From the NCBI RefSeq assembly GCF_023008545.1, contig NZ_CP095397.1, positions 1,054,001 to 1,118,000 on the forward strand: a stretch of DNA of 64,000 nucleotides, in the 5' to 3' direction. This stretch comes from Natribaculum luteum. Lineage in GTDB: Archaea; Halobacteriota; Halobacteria; Halobacteriales; Natrialbaceae. A program made the position numbers and the translations under genes. A model generated the notes under the pieces. That model worked only from the letters and a program-made list of their open reading frames with translations. It did not search any database and was not told the origin of the DNA. Below, piece after piece: positions 18,376-27,986 of the stretch (position 1 is the first letter of the stretch; each line of letters starts with the position of its first letter).

Positions 18376-19632
18376 TCAGACGCCGGTCGAGTACCGGAGA
18401 ATGCCGGCGATGCCGCCGAATGCGTTGTAGAGCTGCTCGCCTTTCTCGAAATCGGTCGAGATGAACTTGGTCTCGGTGCCTCGCTGTTCGGCGATCCCGA
18501 TGAGGTGGTCGATGGCGTCTTCTCGCTCGGCCTCGTCGGCGTCGATCTCGGTGTCACACTCGCTGCAGGTGTGTGACGGCGTCGCCTTCCGCTGGTCGAG
18601 GAGTTCGCGATCGGTGTTGCCACACTCCGGGCAGTCGTAGATGACGACGTCTTTCCGGAGGTCTTCGCTGATCAGGAGCCGATCGACCGAGCCCATCATC
18701 AGGTTGGTCCGGGTCTGCTCGAACCCGTAGGTGGCGAGGTCGCCGGCGTGCAGTTCCTCGAAGAACTGCTCCATCTGCCGTTTGTCCTCCATCACCTCGG
18801 CGTCGGCCAGCACGTCCTGTGCGGCGTCGACGAGGTCTTTCAGGCCGGATTCGTCAGTGTAGGCGACGTCGAACTTGCCGAGTACCTTGTCCTGGAGTTC
18901 GTGGTGGAGGTAGTCGCCGTCTAAGAACTCGTCTTTGGTGGGCGAGGGACCGCCGACGAGCACGCCATCTAGGTCGTGGCGTTTGGGGACGAACAGATCG
19001 TTTGCCATGCCCGCGACCTCCTGGTAGAAGTTGTCGATCGCCTCGAGACGGAGGCGGGCGAATCGCTGTGCGGACTGGCCACCTTTGCGCTGTTTGCCAG
19101 GAACGAGCGAGGAGGCCGACTTGACCGGCTCGATCCGCTTGCCTTTGAGCCAGCCGACGTTGGCCTCGCGACGGTCGAGGACGATCAGGCCGTACAGGCC
19201 CTTGTCCTCGAGCATCTCCTCGAGCGGTCCGGTGAGGAAGTCGGAGTCGCAGTGATAGCGAAACGACTCGATAGGCTGGGGCGGTCTCTCCAGGACGTTG
19301 GTGACCATCTCGGTCCGGCCACCGCCGGAGTCGACGGCACCCGAGAACAGCACCATGCCGTTCTCCGGCGGCTCCTTGTAGTACTTGAGTCGATCCTTGA
19401 TGCTCGTCAGCGCGTCCTGAACGTTCGTCCGGGTCTGTTTGGACTTGATGTTCGACGCCTCGCTGTGTTCCTGGGTGACGTGGGCGACGACGTCGCTGAT
19501 CTGGCGATCCTCGGGGACGTAGATGGAGACTAGCTGCGTGCCCGAGCCCTCGTAGTTTTTGAGGTCCTCGATTACCTTCCGGAACTCGTATTTTTTCCGG
19601 TCGGATTGTTCCTGCTCGCCCTCCTGGCTCAT
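18376..19632 (-). CDS. prf1: Peptide chain release factor aRF1
   Basis: 418 aa from MSQEGEQEQSDRKK; an in-frame ATG 42 bases upstream is less likely. NIKS motif (61-64) for stop-codon reading and GGQ motif (184-186) for peptidyl-tRNA hydrolysis are both intact. A C4 zinc ribbon (CPECGN ... CSECDT, ~325-360) is present as in other archaeal aRF1. Recognises all three stop codons and works with aEF1A and ABCE1 (encoded at 58738-60552) in termination and recycling. Confidence 0.97.
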   Translation of the reverse strand: MSQEGEQEQSDRKKYEFRKVIEDLKNYEGSGTQLVSIYVPEDRQISDVVAHVTQEHSEASNIKSKQTRTNVQDALTSIKDRLKYYKEPPENGMVLFSGAVDSGGGRTEMVTNVLERPPQPIESFRYHCDSDFLTGPLEEMLEDKGLYGLIVLDRREANVGWLKGKRIEPVKSASSLVPGKQRKGGQSAQRFARLRLEAIDNFYQEVAGMANDLFVPKRHDLDGVLVGGPSPTKDEFLDGDYLHHELQDKVLGKFDVAYTDESGLKDLVDAAQDVLADAEVMEDKRQMEQFFEELHAGDLATYGFEQTRTNLMMGSVDRLLISEDLRKDVVIYDCPECGNTDRELLDQRKATPSHTCSECDTEIDADEAEREDAIDHLIGIAEQRGTETKFISTDFEKGEQLYNAFGGIAGILRYSTGV

Positions 19633-19778
19633 TGACTGTACAAAGTGGTGCTGTGGGTAAGTATCCTTTGACACGCTACACGCCCGACGACTGCGATCAG
19701 GCGGCTGTCACTTTCCTTCGCGTGCGTGTGGTCACGATTTAAGACGTTCCCGCCACACTGTCTGGACAACGACCGAGT

Positions 19779-20612
19779 ATGTCCGAACAAACGGTGTACG
19801 CCATCGCGAGCGGTAAAGGCGGCGTCGGGAAGACGACGGCGACGGTAAACCTTGGGACGGCGCTCGCACAGGCCGGCGAGCGCGTCGCGATCGTCGACGT
19901 CGATCTCGGCATGGCGAACCTCGCCGGGTTCATCAGCCTGAACGCCGATTCGACCACCCTCCACGACGTGTTGGCCGGTAACGCGTCGATCCACGAGGCC
20001 ACGTACAAGATAGCAGACAACATCGTCGCGATACCGAGCGGAACGGATCTCGACGAGTACGCGGCGACGTCGCCCGAAGGGCTCCGTGACGCCGTCGAGA
20101 CGCTCCGCGAGCAGTTCGACTACGTCCTGCTCGACGTCGGGGCGGGCGTGAGCCACGAGACCGTCCTCCCGCTCGGGCTCGCCGACGCCGTCGTGCTCGT
20201 CTCCACACCCGAACCTGCCGCCGTCCACGACGCGAAAAAGACTCTCGAGTTGACCGACCGCGCCGGCGGCCGTGTCGAGGGACTCGTGATCAACCGAACC
20301 CGTCCGGCGGGCGACGTTTCCTACGACGAAATCGCGTCCCGACTCGACGTGTCGCTGCTCGCGACGGTTCCGGACGATCCGACCGTTCGCGAGAGCGTCT
20401 ACGCCGGGACGCCGCTCGTGGTCCACGATCCCGAGAGCCCCGCAGCTGCTTCGTACCGCCGTCTCGCTGCCGAAATAGCCGGAGTCGAAATGCCAGACGA
20501 CGACTCCGACGACGAAGACACACTCGAGGAAGAGCCAGACGACGACACGACGGTCGCCTCCCACGACGACGTCTCGAGTGCGATCACCGAAGCGGAGTCG
20601 AACGCCAACTGA
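19779..20612 (+). CDS. MinD/ParA-family ATPase
   Basis: 277 aa. The deviant Walker A KGGVGKTTATVNLG (~14-27) with its signature lysine, Walker A' VDVDLGMANLAG (~40-51) and Walker B YVLLDVGAGV (~109-118). Such ATPases position proteins at the membrane; haloarchaea carry several MinD paralogues, mostly outside cell division. The last ~40 residues are a very acidic tail; no amphipathic membrane-targeting helix was obvious at the end. Divergent from prf1. Confidence 0.85.
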   Translation: MSEQTVYAIASGKGGVGKTTATVNLGTALAQAGERVAIVDVDLGMANLAGFISLNADSTTLHDVLAGNASIHEATYKIADNIVAIPSGTDLDEYAATSPEGLRDAVETLREQFDYVLLDVGAGVSHETVLPLGLADAVVLVSTPEPAAVHDAKKTLELTDRAGGRVEGLVINRTRPAGDVSYDEIASRLDVSLLATVPDDPTVRESVYAGTPLVVHDPESPAAASYRRLAAEIAGVEMPDDDSDDEDTLEEEPDDDTTVASHDDVSSAITEAESNAN

Positions 20613-20671
20613 TCTCGACGCCGCGTTTTTCCGATCGGTAGTTCCGCGACGATCGATATCCCCCGTCGCCG

Positions 20672-22450
20672 TCACATCGACCGCGGAGCGGCGACGCCGA
20701 GCACCGACAGCGCGTTGGCGATCGTGTGTCTGGCGGCGGCGACCAGCGCGAGTCGCGCCTCGCGCAGGTCCGGATCGACGTCGTCGGCGAGGACCGGACA
20801 CTCGCGGTAGAAGGCATTGAATCGCTCTGCGAACTCGCGAGTGTAGGTCGCGACCTGGTGGGGTTCGAGGTCGTCGGCAGCGGCGTCGATCACCGACGGG
20901 AAGCGCGCGATCGTCTCGAGGAGGTCGCGCTCCTCGGGCGTCTCGAGTAGGGAGGCGTCGACGTCAGTCTCGACCTCGCTCGTCCCGGTTTCGAGGTCGA
21001 TCCCCGCTTCCTCGAGAATGCCACAGCAACGTGCGTGGACGTACTGGACGTACGGGGCAGACTGGGCCTCGAAGTCGAGCGCGCGGTCCCACTCGAAGGT
21101 GATCGCCTTCGTCGGCTGCTTGGCGACGATGTCGTAGCGGACCGCGCCGATCCCGACCTGGTGGGCGATGCGCTCGACGTCCGCCTCGTCCAGGTCGTCG
21201 TCGCGGATGCGGTCGTCCAGGCGCGTCTCGACTTCCTCGCGGGCGCGGTCGATCGCCTCGTCGAGCAGGTCGTCCAGGTCGACGCCTGTGCCCCGGCGGG
21301 TCGACATCTTCCCCTCTGGCAGGTTGACGTAGGAGTAAAGCACCTGCCGGAGCGGGTCGGTGTCGTTGCCGAGCAACTCGAGCGTCTGCCGGAGCTGTTC
21401 GGCCTGGAGCTTGTGGTCTTCGCCGAGCACCGTGACGGCGCGATCGTAGTTGTCGAACTTCCACTCGTGGTGGGCGAGGTCGCGAGTGGGGTAGAGAGAG
21501 GTGCCGTCAGAGCGCAGGAAGACGAGGTTCTTGTCGATGCCGTACTCGTCGAGTTCGAGTTGCCAGGCGTCCTCCTCGTAGACCGACTCCTCGAGGTCCT
21601 GGATCCGGGAGACGACGTCGTCGGTCGAACCGTCGAACATGAAACGCGTCTCCTTGACGAACTCGTCGAACTCCGCCGGCAGGCGAGCCAGACACTCTTT
21701 CATCCCGCCGAGGACCTGGTCGACGACCTCGCTGACCCGCTCGTAGGTCGCCTCGTCGCCCTCCTCGAGTCCCTGCATGATGGCGTCGATCTCGGCCTCG
21801 GCCGCCTCGACCTCGCTCTCGGGACCCTCCTCGAGGAACTCGTTGCCCTTGCGGTAGTAGCGTACGAGGTCGTACTCGATGCGGTCGCGTTCGGGCTCGG
21901 TCTCGAGGTCGTCCTCGTCGAAGGTCTCGTAGGCCCACGTGAAGACCGCCATCTGCCGGCCGGCGTCGTTGACGTAGTAGTGGCGATCGACGTCGTAGCC
22001 AGCGGCGTCGAGGACGTTCGCTACCGCGTCGCCGATGATCGGGTTGCGGGCGCGCCCGACGTGGACCGGTCCCGTCGGGTTCGCGCTCGTGTGTTCGACG
22101 ACGACCGACTCATCGCGGTTCGGGAGGGTGCCGTAGTCGTCGTCGGTCCCGTTCGCCAGGGTCTCCGCGAAGTAGGCCTCGCTCGGCAGGAAGTTGAGAT
22201 ACGGCCCCTGGGTCTCGACGCGAGAGACGTAGGTCAACTCGTCGGTGTCGATCTCGTCGGCCACGTCTGCGGCGGCCTGTGGCGGGGCCACGCCGAGTTC
22301 GCCGGCGAGCCGGAAGGCGACGCTCGAGGCGAGGACGCTGTCGACGTCGTCTGGCGGCTCTTCGATCCCGAGGTCGTCGGTCGGGAGCTCGAGGGTAGAG
22401 AGCGCCTCGCGCAAGGCGTCCTCGACCTCCGTGCGTAGGGCAAGGAACAT
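20672..22450 (-). CDS. argS: Arginyl-tRNA synthetase
   Basis: 592 aa. Class I synthetase: N-terminal additional domain (to ~105), HIGH-like HVGRARNP (~126-133) after [14 protein letters not shown] (~381-388), and the C-terminal DALR anticodon-binding domain (~470-592). Charges tRNA-Arg. Length and motifs are complete. Confidence 0.97.
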   Translation of the reverse strand: MFLALRTEVEDALREALSTLELPTDDLGIEEPPDDVDSVLASSVAFRLAGELGVAPPQAAADVADEIDTDELTYVSRVETQGPYLNFLPSEAYFAETLANGTDDDYGTLPNRDESVVVEHTSANPTGPVHVGRARNPIIGDAVANVLDAAGYDVDRHYYVNDAGRQMAVFTWAYETFDEDDLETEPERDRIEYDLVRYYRKGNEFLEEGPESEVEAAEAEIDAIMQGLEEGDEATYERVSEVVDQVLGGMKECLARLPAEFDEFVKETRFMFDGSTDDVVSRIQDLEESVYEEDAWQLELDEYGIDKNLVFLRSDGTSLYPTRDLAHHEWKFDNYDRAVTVLGEDHKLQAEQLRQTLELLGNDTDPLRQVLYSYVNLPEGKMSTRRGTGVDLDDLLDEAIDRAREEVETRLDDRIRDDDLDEADVERIAHQVGIGAVRYDIVAKQPTKAITFEWDRALDFEAQSAPYVQYVHARCCGILEEAGIDLETGTSEVETDVDASLLETPEERDLLETIARFPSVIDAAADDLEPHQVATYTREFAERFNAFYRECPVLADDVDPDLREARLALVAAARHTIANALSVLGVAAPRSM

Positions 22451-22515
22451 ACCCGCCCGTATATTGGCGGGGAGTAAAGGAATGTCGGGTTACGGCGGCG
22501 GGCGGCGACCCCAGC

Positions 22516-22600
22516 TCATACTGATGGCTGTGACTGGTTGCCGACGCAACCGAAGACGGGTCGCGGTTGCGGCGGTAACGACTCACAGCTATCGGTATCA
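22516..22600. repeat. Palindromic MITE-like element, copy B
   Basis: 85 bp between the argS start and the threonine synthase end. TCA at both edges; the right TCA (22598-22600) is the TGA stop of the threonine synthase gene. Ends TACTGATGGCTGTGACTGG and, on the other strand, TACCGATAGCTGTGAGTCG. Inner stem GCAACCG/CGGTTGC. Confidence 0.8.
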
Positions 22601-23701
22601 GAGCGTCTTCAGTCCGCTCCCGGTCAGCGGGACGACGACGTCGTCGCTCTCGTCGACGACGCCTTGCTCGCGGTAGTGACGAAGCGCCGCCGGGGCGGCG
22701 GCGGCGGTCGGTTCGACGTAGAAGCCGTTCCGGTGGAGTCGATCCAGCGTGGCCTCGACGGGATCGGAGCCGAGTGCGACGACCTCGCCGTCGGTCGCCT
22801 CGATGGCCTCGAGGAGCTGGGTCCCCCGGGCGGGTTCGCGGATCTGGATGCCGTCGGCGATGTCGTTGTCGCTGCCGTCCTCGCTGACGACGACGCCGTC
22901 GGCTGCGGTCACGATCGGGGCGTACCCGGTGGCCTGTGCGCCGAGCAGACGGGGCATCTCGTCGACGATCCCCGCCTCCTCGAGCAGCGAGAAGCCGCGA
23001 TAGGCACCGAGAAAGAGCGTGCCGTGTCCGACCGGGAGGACGACCGCGTCAGGGACGGTCCAGTCACGCTGGGCGGCGACCTCGAACGCGAACGTCATCG
23101 TCCCGGCGTAAAACGCCGGGTTCCAGGCGTGACTCGCGTACCAGCCCTCGCCGGACTCGACGGCGTCGACGCAGGCGATCGTGACGTCTTCGCGCGTCCC
23201 CTCAACTCGAACCGGGCGAGCACCGGCGCGCTGGATCGCCATCAGCTTCGACTGCTTGACGTCCGCCGGCACGTAGATGTCGGCCTCGAGGCCGGCGCGG
23301 GCGGCGTAGGTCGCGATGGCGGCACCGGCGTTGCCCGAGGAGTCTTCGATCACCTTCTCGACGCCGAGTTCGACGGCCCGAGAGAGCGTCGTCGTCGCAC
23401 CACGGTCCTTGAACGAACCCGTCGGGAAGACGTACTCGAGTTTGAACTGGGCGTCCCACCCGGGTGCGTCGACCAGCGGCGTGAACCCCTCGTGGAACGT
23501 GACGTGTTTCTCGATCGGGAGGAACTCGAAGAACGTCCACAGGCCGTCGCTCGTGTCGAGTCTGGACAGCGGTAACGGGTTCCCCTCCGGGTGGGGACGG
23601 TCGACGAACTCGAGTGCGTGCCCGCACGCACAGCGCCAGGGCTCGTCCGGCCCGGCCTCGTACTCCGCACCGCAGTCGGGGCAGTAGAGATCGGTCGGCA
23701 T
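22598..23701 (-). CDS. thrC: Threonine synthase-like PLP enzyme
   Basis: 367 aa from MPTDLYCPDCGAEY; upstream codons run into the next gene. N-terminal zinc-ribbon-like CPDCG ... CACGH (~7-34), PLP lysine in FPTGSFKDRGATTT (~96-109), phosphate-binding SSGNAGAA (~126-133). Fold-type II PLP enzyme converting O-phosphohomoserine to threonine. Because such proteins can also be related lyases, the exact reaction is inferred. The start is one base from the stop of the upstream gene, so both are one transcript. Confidence 0.8.
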   Translation of the reverse strand: MPTDLYCPDCGAEYEAGPDEPWRCACGHALEFVDRPHPEGNPLPLSRLDTSDGLWTFFEFLPIEKHVTFHEGFTPLVDAPGWDAQFKLEYVFPTGSFKDRGATTTLSRAVELGVEKVIEDSSGNAGAAIATYAARAGLEADIYVPADVKQSKLMAIQRAGARPVRVEGTREDVTIACVDAVESGEGWYASHAWNPAFYAGTMTFAFEVAAQRDWTVPDAVVLPVGHGTLFLGAYRGFSLLEEAGIVDEMPRLLGAQATGYAPIVTAADGVVVSEDGSDNDIADGIQIREPARGTQLLEAIEATDGEVVALGSDPVEATLDRLHRNGFYVEPTAAAAPAALRHYREQGVVDESDDVVVPLTGSGLKTL

Positions 23702-23702
23702 G

Positions 23703-24662
23703 TTAGTACCTGTCGACGTTCGTCCCGACCGAACAGACGTACTCGCCGGTCGCGACCTGTGGCAGCCGTCGCGCACGCCAGAAGAGCCCGTCGCTGTCGG
23801 CGGTGATCTCGGCTTTCGGTTCCCCGAAGGGCGTCGTCACCGTAAACAGCGTGTCGCCGGCGCGAACGCGGTCGCCGAGATCCTTCTCGAACGAGACCAG
23901 GCCACCCGCAGGTGCGCCGTACTGCTCGAATCCGGAGGCACGCGTCTGCGCCTCGACGTCGACTTCGCCCTCGAGGAAGCCGTAGTAGGTGAGGACGTTG
24001 AAGATGCCCTCGACGCCCTTGCGAATGCTCTCTTCGTCCCAGCCGACGCAGCCGCCGAGTTCCGGATCGATCGTCGGAATGCCCTCGTCTGGGGCGGCCC
24101 GGGCGAGCTGGCCGCTGGGTCCTTTCTGGTCGAGGACGTATCCACAGCCGAAGACCTTCGCGAGTTTGAGACAGTCGCCGTGGAGGCGGTGGCGTTTCCC
24201 GCACCGAACGCGGGCCTCGTCGATCATCCGACTCGTCGATCCCTGATGGAGGTCGAGGATCAGGTCCGCACGCATCGCCACCTCGAAGGTCGCCGCCGCG
24301 ATACGCTCGCTCGAGGTCCCGGCCTCGTTGCCGGGGTACGCGCGGTTCATCTTCGTGTCGTCGACCGGGTTTCGGTGTTCGGCCACCTGGAAGGCGTGGT
24401 AGTTGACGATCCCCACCACGAGGATCGTCCCCGACAGTTCGGCGGGGTCGACCTGCGGAACGAACTGCTGGACGACACCGAGTCCGTTCAACTCGTCGCC
24501 GTCGCTCACCGCCTGCACGTAGAGGGTCTTCCCCGGCTTTGCGCCGTTTATCACGGCGACCGGCAGCCCGAACGAGGCCCCGTCTCTGGTCTCGCCGACC
24601 TCGAGACGGCCCGTATCGATCTCACCCGGGGCCGCGCTCGCCGTTCCGAGCGTCGTCGTCAT
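23703..24662 (-). CDS. Succinylglutamate desuccinylase/aspartoacylase-family deacylase, atypical zinc site
   Basis: 319 aa from MTTTLGTASAAPGEIDTG; in-frame codons further upstream overlap the divergent MFS gene. Family features: NGAKPGKTLYVQAV, MNRAYPG (~135), DLHQG (~165-169, zinc His) and a C-terminal beta domain with barrel-sandwich character (~245-319). The usual first zinc motif HGxE reads DGDE (AVSDGDELNG, ~50-59), so Asp replaces His. It may hydrolyse an N-acyl amino acid or a related amide. Coupled to threonine synthase. Confidence 0.7.
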   Translation of the reverse strand: MTTTLGTASAAPGEIDTGRLEVGETRDGASFGLPVAVINGAKPGKTLYVQAVSDGDELNGLGVVQQFVPQVDPAELSGTILVVGIVNYHAFQVAEHRNPVDDTKMNRAYPGNEAGTSSERIAAATFEVAMRADLILDLHQGSTSRMIDEARVRCGKRHRLHGDCLKLAKVFGCGYVLDQKGPSGQLARAAPDEGIPTIDPELGGCVGWDEESIRKGVEGIFNVLTYYGFLEGEVDVEAQTRASGFEQYGAPAGGLVSFEKDLGDRVRAGDTLFTVTTPFGEPKAEITADSDGLFWRARRLPQVATGEYVCSVGTNVDRY

Positions 24663-24834
24663 GTGGGCGACGACGGGCGCGCCTGCCTTTACTGGTTCGG
24701 TTACATCTATCTGACGGGGCCGAGTTCGACGACGAGTGCGTCGAACGGAGCCGGTCGCGATTCGAGCCTGCGATCCCGTGCCGAGCCGGGAAACCAACGA
24801 CAAAGAGTGTCGAGTCACAACCACAGGGACACTG

Positions 24835-26196
24835 ATGAGTCTCGAGGAAGAAGCACCCTCACGGGACGACGCCGACCCGTTCGACGCGTTCCGGCAGTTT
24901 TTCGCCCTCGAGCGTGACGTCCTGGTCCTCTCGCTTGCGATGTTCGCGTTCAGTCTGGGCTTCCAGATGACCAGCCGGTACATGGCCGAGTACATCTACG
25001 CGCTTGGCGCGGGAGCGCTGGTGGTCGGTCTGTTCGGCTCTGTCGGCAACGTCGTCAGCGCGCTCTACCCCTATCCGGGCGGAGCGATCTCCGACCGGAT
25101 CGGCTCCCGGTACGCGCTGACAGTCTTCGGCCTGCTGTCGACGATCGGGTTCGTCGTCTGGCTCGTCGCTCCCTGGCTCGGCCCGCTGGCGATCCCCGCG
25201 GTCTTCGCCGGACTCTTTCTCTCCCAGGCCTGGAAGTCGTTCGGTCTCGGGGCGTCGTTCGCCATCGTCAAGCAGGCGGTGTCGCCCTCCCGGCTGGCGG
25301 CGGGCTTCGCCAGTACCGAGACGTTCCGGCGGACGGCCTTCCTCGTCGGCCCGCTGATCGCCGCCGCCCTCTTCTACCCGTTCGGCTCGAGCGACGCCGA
25401 CGTCGTCCTCGCCTTCCAGTTGATCCTCGCCGTCGCAGTCGTCTTCGGCGTCCTCGGAACCGTCGCTCAGCACGTCCTCTACGACTCGAGTGGCGACAGC
25501 TTCGGGACGGAGTTCGCGGGCGTTTCGCAACTCGTCGCGGACCTCCAGAACCTCCCACCGGAACTGCGGCCCCTGCTGGTGGGCGACACCCTGGTCCGGT
25601 TCGGCAACGGCATGGTCTACGCCTTCTTCGTCGTCGTCGTCACCCGCTTCCTCGAGGTCGGCCTCTCGCTGTCGCTGCCCGTCGTCGGGACGCTCTCGCT
25701 GTCGCCGCAGTCGTACTTCGGCCTCCTGCTCGGCCTCGAGATGCTGGTCGCGTTGCTCACGATGATCCCGGTCGCGAAGGCCGCCGAACGCGTCGGACTG
25801 AAACCTGTCGTCGGCCTCGGCTTTCTCGTCTACGCGGTCTTCCCGGTCCTGTTGATCACTGCACCCCCGGACGCCGCCGTCCTCGCCGTCCTCTTTGCGT
25901 TCTCGGGGCTGCGCTTTGCCGGCCTGCCAGCACACAAGGCGCTCATCGTCGGCCCTGCGGAGATGGGAACCGGCGGGCGCGTGACGGGCGCGTACTACCT
26001 CGTCCGGAACCTGCTCGTGATCCCGAGTGCAGTACTCGGCGGCCTCCTCTACGGCGGCGTCTCGAGTCCGCTGACCGGCGAGGCCGTCTTCGCCGGCAGT
26101 CCCGTCCTCGCGTTCGCCGTCGCCAGCGTCGTCGGTCTGGTCGGCACCGGCTACTTCGTCGTCTTCGGCGAGGAGTTCGAGGCGTACGCCCGATAG
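24835..26196 (+). CDS. Major facilitator superfamily transporter
   Basis: 453 aa from MSLEEEAPSRDD. About 12 hydrophobic helices between ~25 and ~445; the loop GGAISDRIGSRYALT (~80-94) after helix 2 is the MFS motif A. Substrate cannot be told; a drug or metabolite exporter is possible. It is transcribed away from the deacylase/threonine synthase pair. Its last codons CGA TAG fall on the left edge of repeat copy D. Confidence 0.8.
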   Translation: MSLEEEAPSRDDADPFDAFRQFFALERDVLVLSLAMFAFSLGFQMTSRYMAEYIYALGAGALVVGLFGSVGNVVSALYPYPGGAISDRIGSRYALTVFGLLSTIGFVVWLVAPWLGPLAIPAVFAGLFLSQAWKSFGLGASFAIVKQAVSPSRLAAGFASTETFRRTAFLVGPLIAAALFYPFGSSDADVVLAFQLILAVAVVFGVLGTVAQHVLYDSSGDSFGTEFAGVSQLVADLQNLPPELRPLLVGDTLVRFGNGMVYAFFVVVVTRFLEVGLSLSLPVVGTLSLSPQSYFGLLLGLEMLVALLTMIPVAKAAERVGLKPVVGLGFLVYAVFPVLLITAPPDAAVLAVLFAFSGLRFAGLPAHKALIVGPAEMGTGGRVTGAYYLVRNLLVIPSAVLGGLLYGGVSSPLTGEAVFAGSPVLAFAVASVVGLVGTGYFVVFGEEFEAYAR

Positions 26197-26279
26197 TGAT
26201 GGCTGTCTGTCCCTGTATATCGAGGAGACTGTGACCCGTCTTGTGGCTGCCCGGAACGGACTCACAACCATCGTTACGA
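26191..26279. repeat. Palindromic MITE-like element, copy D (diverged)
   Basis: 89 bp. CGA flanks it on both sides. The left CGA is the last sense codon of the MFS gene, and the element's first bases TAG form its stop codon. Ends TAGTGATGGCTGTCTG and, on the opposite strand, TAACGATGGTTGTGAGTCC. The central AAGACGGGTC is shared with copy B (same strand sense after reversal). Confidence 0.65.
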
Positions 26280-26332
26280 ACCGCGTGGGAGGTTTCGACG
26301 CGGTTTTGGTCCCGTGGGAACTACACTCGAGC

Positions 26333-26623
26333 GTGTCACAGGATCGACCCGAGCGGCCGCCGACGGCGCGGTTCCTCGACGCACTCGAGGTCAAACGAAA
26401 CGCGAAGATCGGCCTCCTGAGCGGCGTCGTCGTCGCGACGGCGCTTTTCGTCTTCTTCGTCGCCCTCGCACCCGACACGAGGGGGAGTCCGATCTACTAC
26501 GTCGGGCTGGCGTTCGTCGTCGCAACGACGCTCGCCGGTGCCATCGCAGTCGTGTTGACGATCCGATCGGCGATCGCGCTCTCGCGGGAACTCGAGGACG
26601 TCGACCGACCCGAGGACGTCTAG
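26333..26623 (+). CDS. Small two-helix membrane protein
   Basis: 96 aa from GTG at 26333 (SQDRPERPPTARFLDALEVKRNAK). Two transmembrane helices (~28-50 and ~57-80) joined by a short loop. A conserved haloarchaeal small membrane family by appearance; function unknown. An earlier GTG at 26231 would start inside the repeat and is rejected. The TAG stop shares a CTAG with the convergent PhoU-domain gene. Confidence 0.6.
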   Translation: MSQDRPERPPTARFLDALEVKRNAKIGLLSGVVVATALFVFFVALAPDTRGSPIYYVGLAFVVATTLAGAIAVVLTIRSAIALSRELEDVDRPEDV

Positions 26624-27822
26624 ACGAGTTCCTCGAGTCGGTCTGCGCCCGACCGGGTCCCTTTCGCAAGGACGACGTCCCCGGCGTGGAGTTTCGTCTC
26701 GGGACCCGGCTGGATCTCCCACTCGTCGTCCGCCACGTTAGGAGAGCCACGCGGGCGACGGACGGCGATGATTCGCATTCCCGTCTCCGTGCGGACCATC
26801 TGCTCGCCGAGCGTCGCGCCGTCGAGTGTGCTTTCCTCGCCGACGGTGCGACGGACGATCACCTCGTCGCTCTCCGAGACGGCTTCGGCGACGACCGGGT
26901 GCGTTCCGAGCCCGCGGAGGACGCCCTCGCTGATCTCGAGGGCGGCGTCGCTGATCACCTCCGTGCTCTGGGCGAGGTGGACCAGCCCGCGCAGGTCGAC
27001 GGGGTCGTCGACGCGGGAGGCCGCCCGGAGCGTCCACGCCTCGAACCGGGACTCGAGCTGATCGACCTCGGCCTCGAGGGCGGCGACCTCCTCGGCGAGG
27101 TCCGTGCTGTCGTACAGCACTGCGCCGTAGGCGAGGTCGACGGCGAGTTCGCTCATGTTCTTCATGAGGACGATGGCGTCGACGGCCCGCTCCAGGTCGG
27201 CGATCCCGGGTTCGGCCGCCGCCGGCGTCTCGTAGGGATCGCCGGTGACGGTCTCGTAGACCGGTCCGAGGTTCTCCTCGGACCCACGCAGGAGCACGAC
27301 GTCGACGGGCTCGAGGACGGTGTCGAAGTTGGGGTCGAGCAACCACTCGCCGCGTCGCCTGATGGCGATCACGCGAACGCCGGTCTCGGTCTCCAAGTTG
27401 ATTTCGCCGAGGCTTCGACCGGCGAACCGGGAGTCGTCGTCGACGGTCGCACGGACGATCGACTCGATCGCTTCGGGCAGGGCCGTCCGCATCGCGTCCG
27501 GGAGTCCGATCTCTTCCAGGACGACCTTGGCGATGTCGCCCGCGGCGTCGGAGACCTTCTCGGCGGCCCCGACAACGCCGAGTACCGGTGCGAGCTGTTC
27601 TGCGTCGTCGGTGCTCCGGGCGGCCATCAACAGGCTCATCCGGGCCTGCAGCTGGAGGATGTCCATGCGCTCTTCGAGCGCGAGTACCTCCTCTGCGACC
27701 TCCGCGCTACCGAACAGCACCGCCGAGTACGACAGGTCGATCAATAGCTCGGCGGTGTCTTTCATCTCCGCGAGCACCTCCTTGACGCTGACTGGGCGGT
27801 ACTCGACGTCCCGGGCGTCCAT
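26620..27822 (-). CDS. PhoU/TrkA-C tandem-domain protein, probable potassium transport regulator
   Basis: 400 aa made of an internal duplication: PhoU-like helical domain (~10-110), TrkA-C/RCK-C domain (~112-195, SLGEINLETETGVRVIAIRR), second PhoU-like domain (~212-305) and second TrkA-C domain (~307-400, TLGEQMVRTETGMRIIAVRR). TrkA-C domains bind nucleotides such as c-di-AMP and gate K+ uptake. No channel gene is adjacent, so the partner is elsewhere. Soluble, cytoplasmic. Confidence 0.85.
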   Translation of the reverse strand: MDARDVEYRPVSVKEVLAEMKDTAELLIDLSYSAVLFGSAEVAEEVLALEERMDILQLQARMSLLMAARSTDDAEQLAPVLGVVGAAEKVSDAAGDIAKVVLEEIGLPDAMRTALPEAIESIVRATVDDDSRFAGRSLGEINLETETGVRVIAIRRRGEWLLDPNFDTVLEPVDVVLLRGSEENLGPVYETVTGDPYETPAAAEPGIADLERAVDAIVLMKNMSELAVDLAYGAVLYDSTDLAEEVAALEAEVDQLESRFEAWTLRAASRVDDPVDLRGLVHLAQSTEVISDAALEISEGVLRGLGTHPVVAEAVSESDEVIVRRTVGEESTLDGATLGEQMVRTETGMRIIAVRRPRGSPNVADDEWEIQPGPETKLHAGDVVLAKGTRSGADRLEELV

Positions 27823-27951
27823 ATAGTAAGTCTTCCCCGGCGGGTGAGAAAAACGTTACCGACTGTGCGGAAACGGCGTGGAGAACGTCGTGAGACGAAC
27901 TCGAGTTCCACGTCCGTCGACGGGTTTCACCGGGTTCTGCATTGAAAAAGA

Positions 27952-27961
27952 CAATACTTTT
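27952..27961 (+). promoter_or_regulatory. TATA-like promoter of citrate synthase
   Basis: CAATACTTTT lies ~26-35 bases before the ATG at 27987, predicting a leaderless mRNA and fixing the start at MADDLKKG. Confidence 0.5.
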
Positions 27962-27986
27962 CCAGAGGCGTGCGAAAGTCATCACC

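Noticed and set aside
20613-20671. Gap between the MinD-like gene and argS, with TGA at one edge and TCA at the other, as a further palindromic element
   Set aside because: The inner sequence lacks the TA(C/A) ends and GCTGT core, and arms do not pair beyond a few bases.
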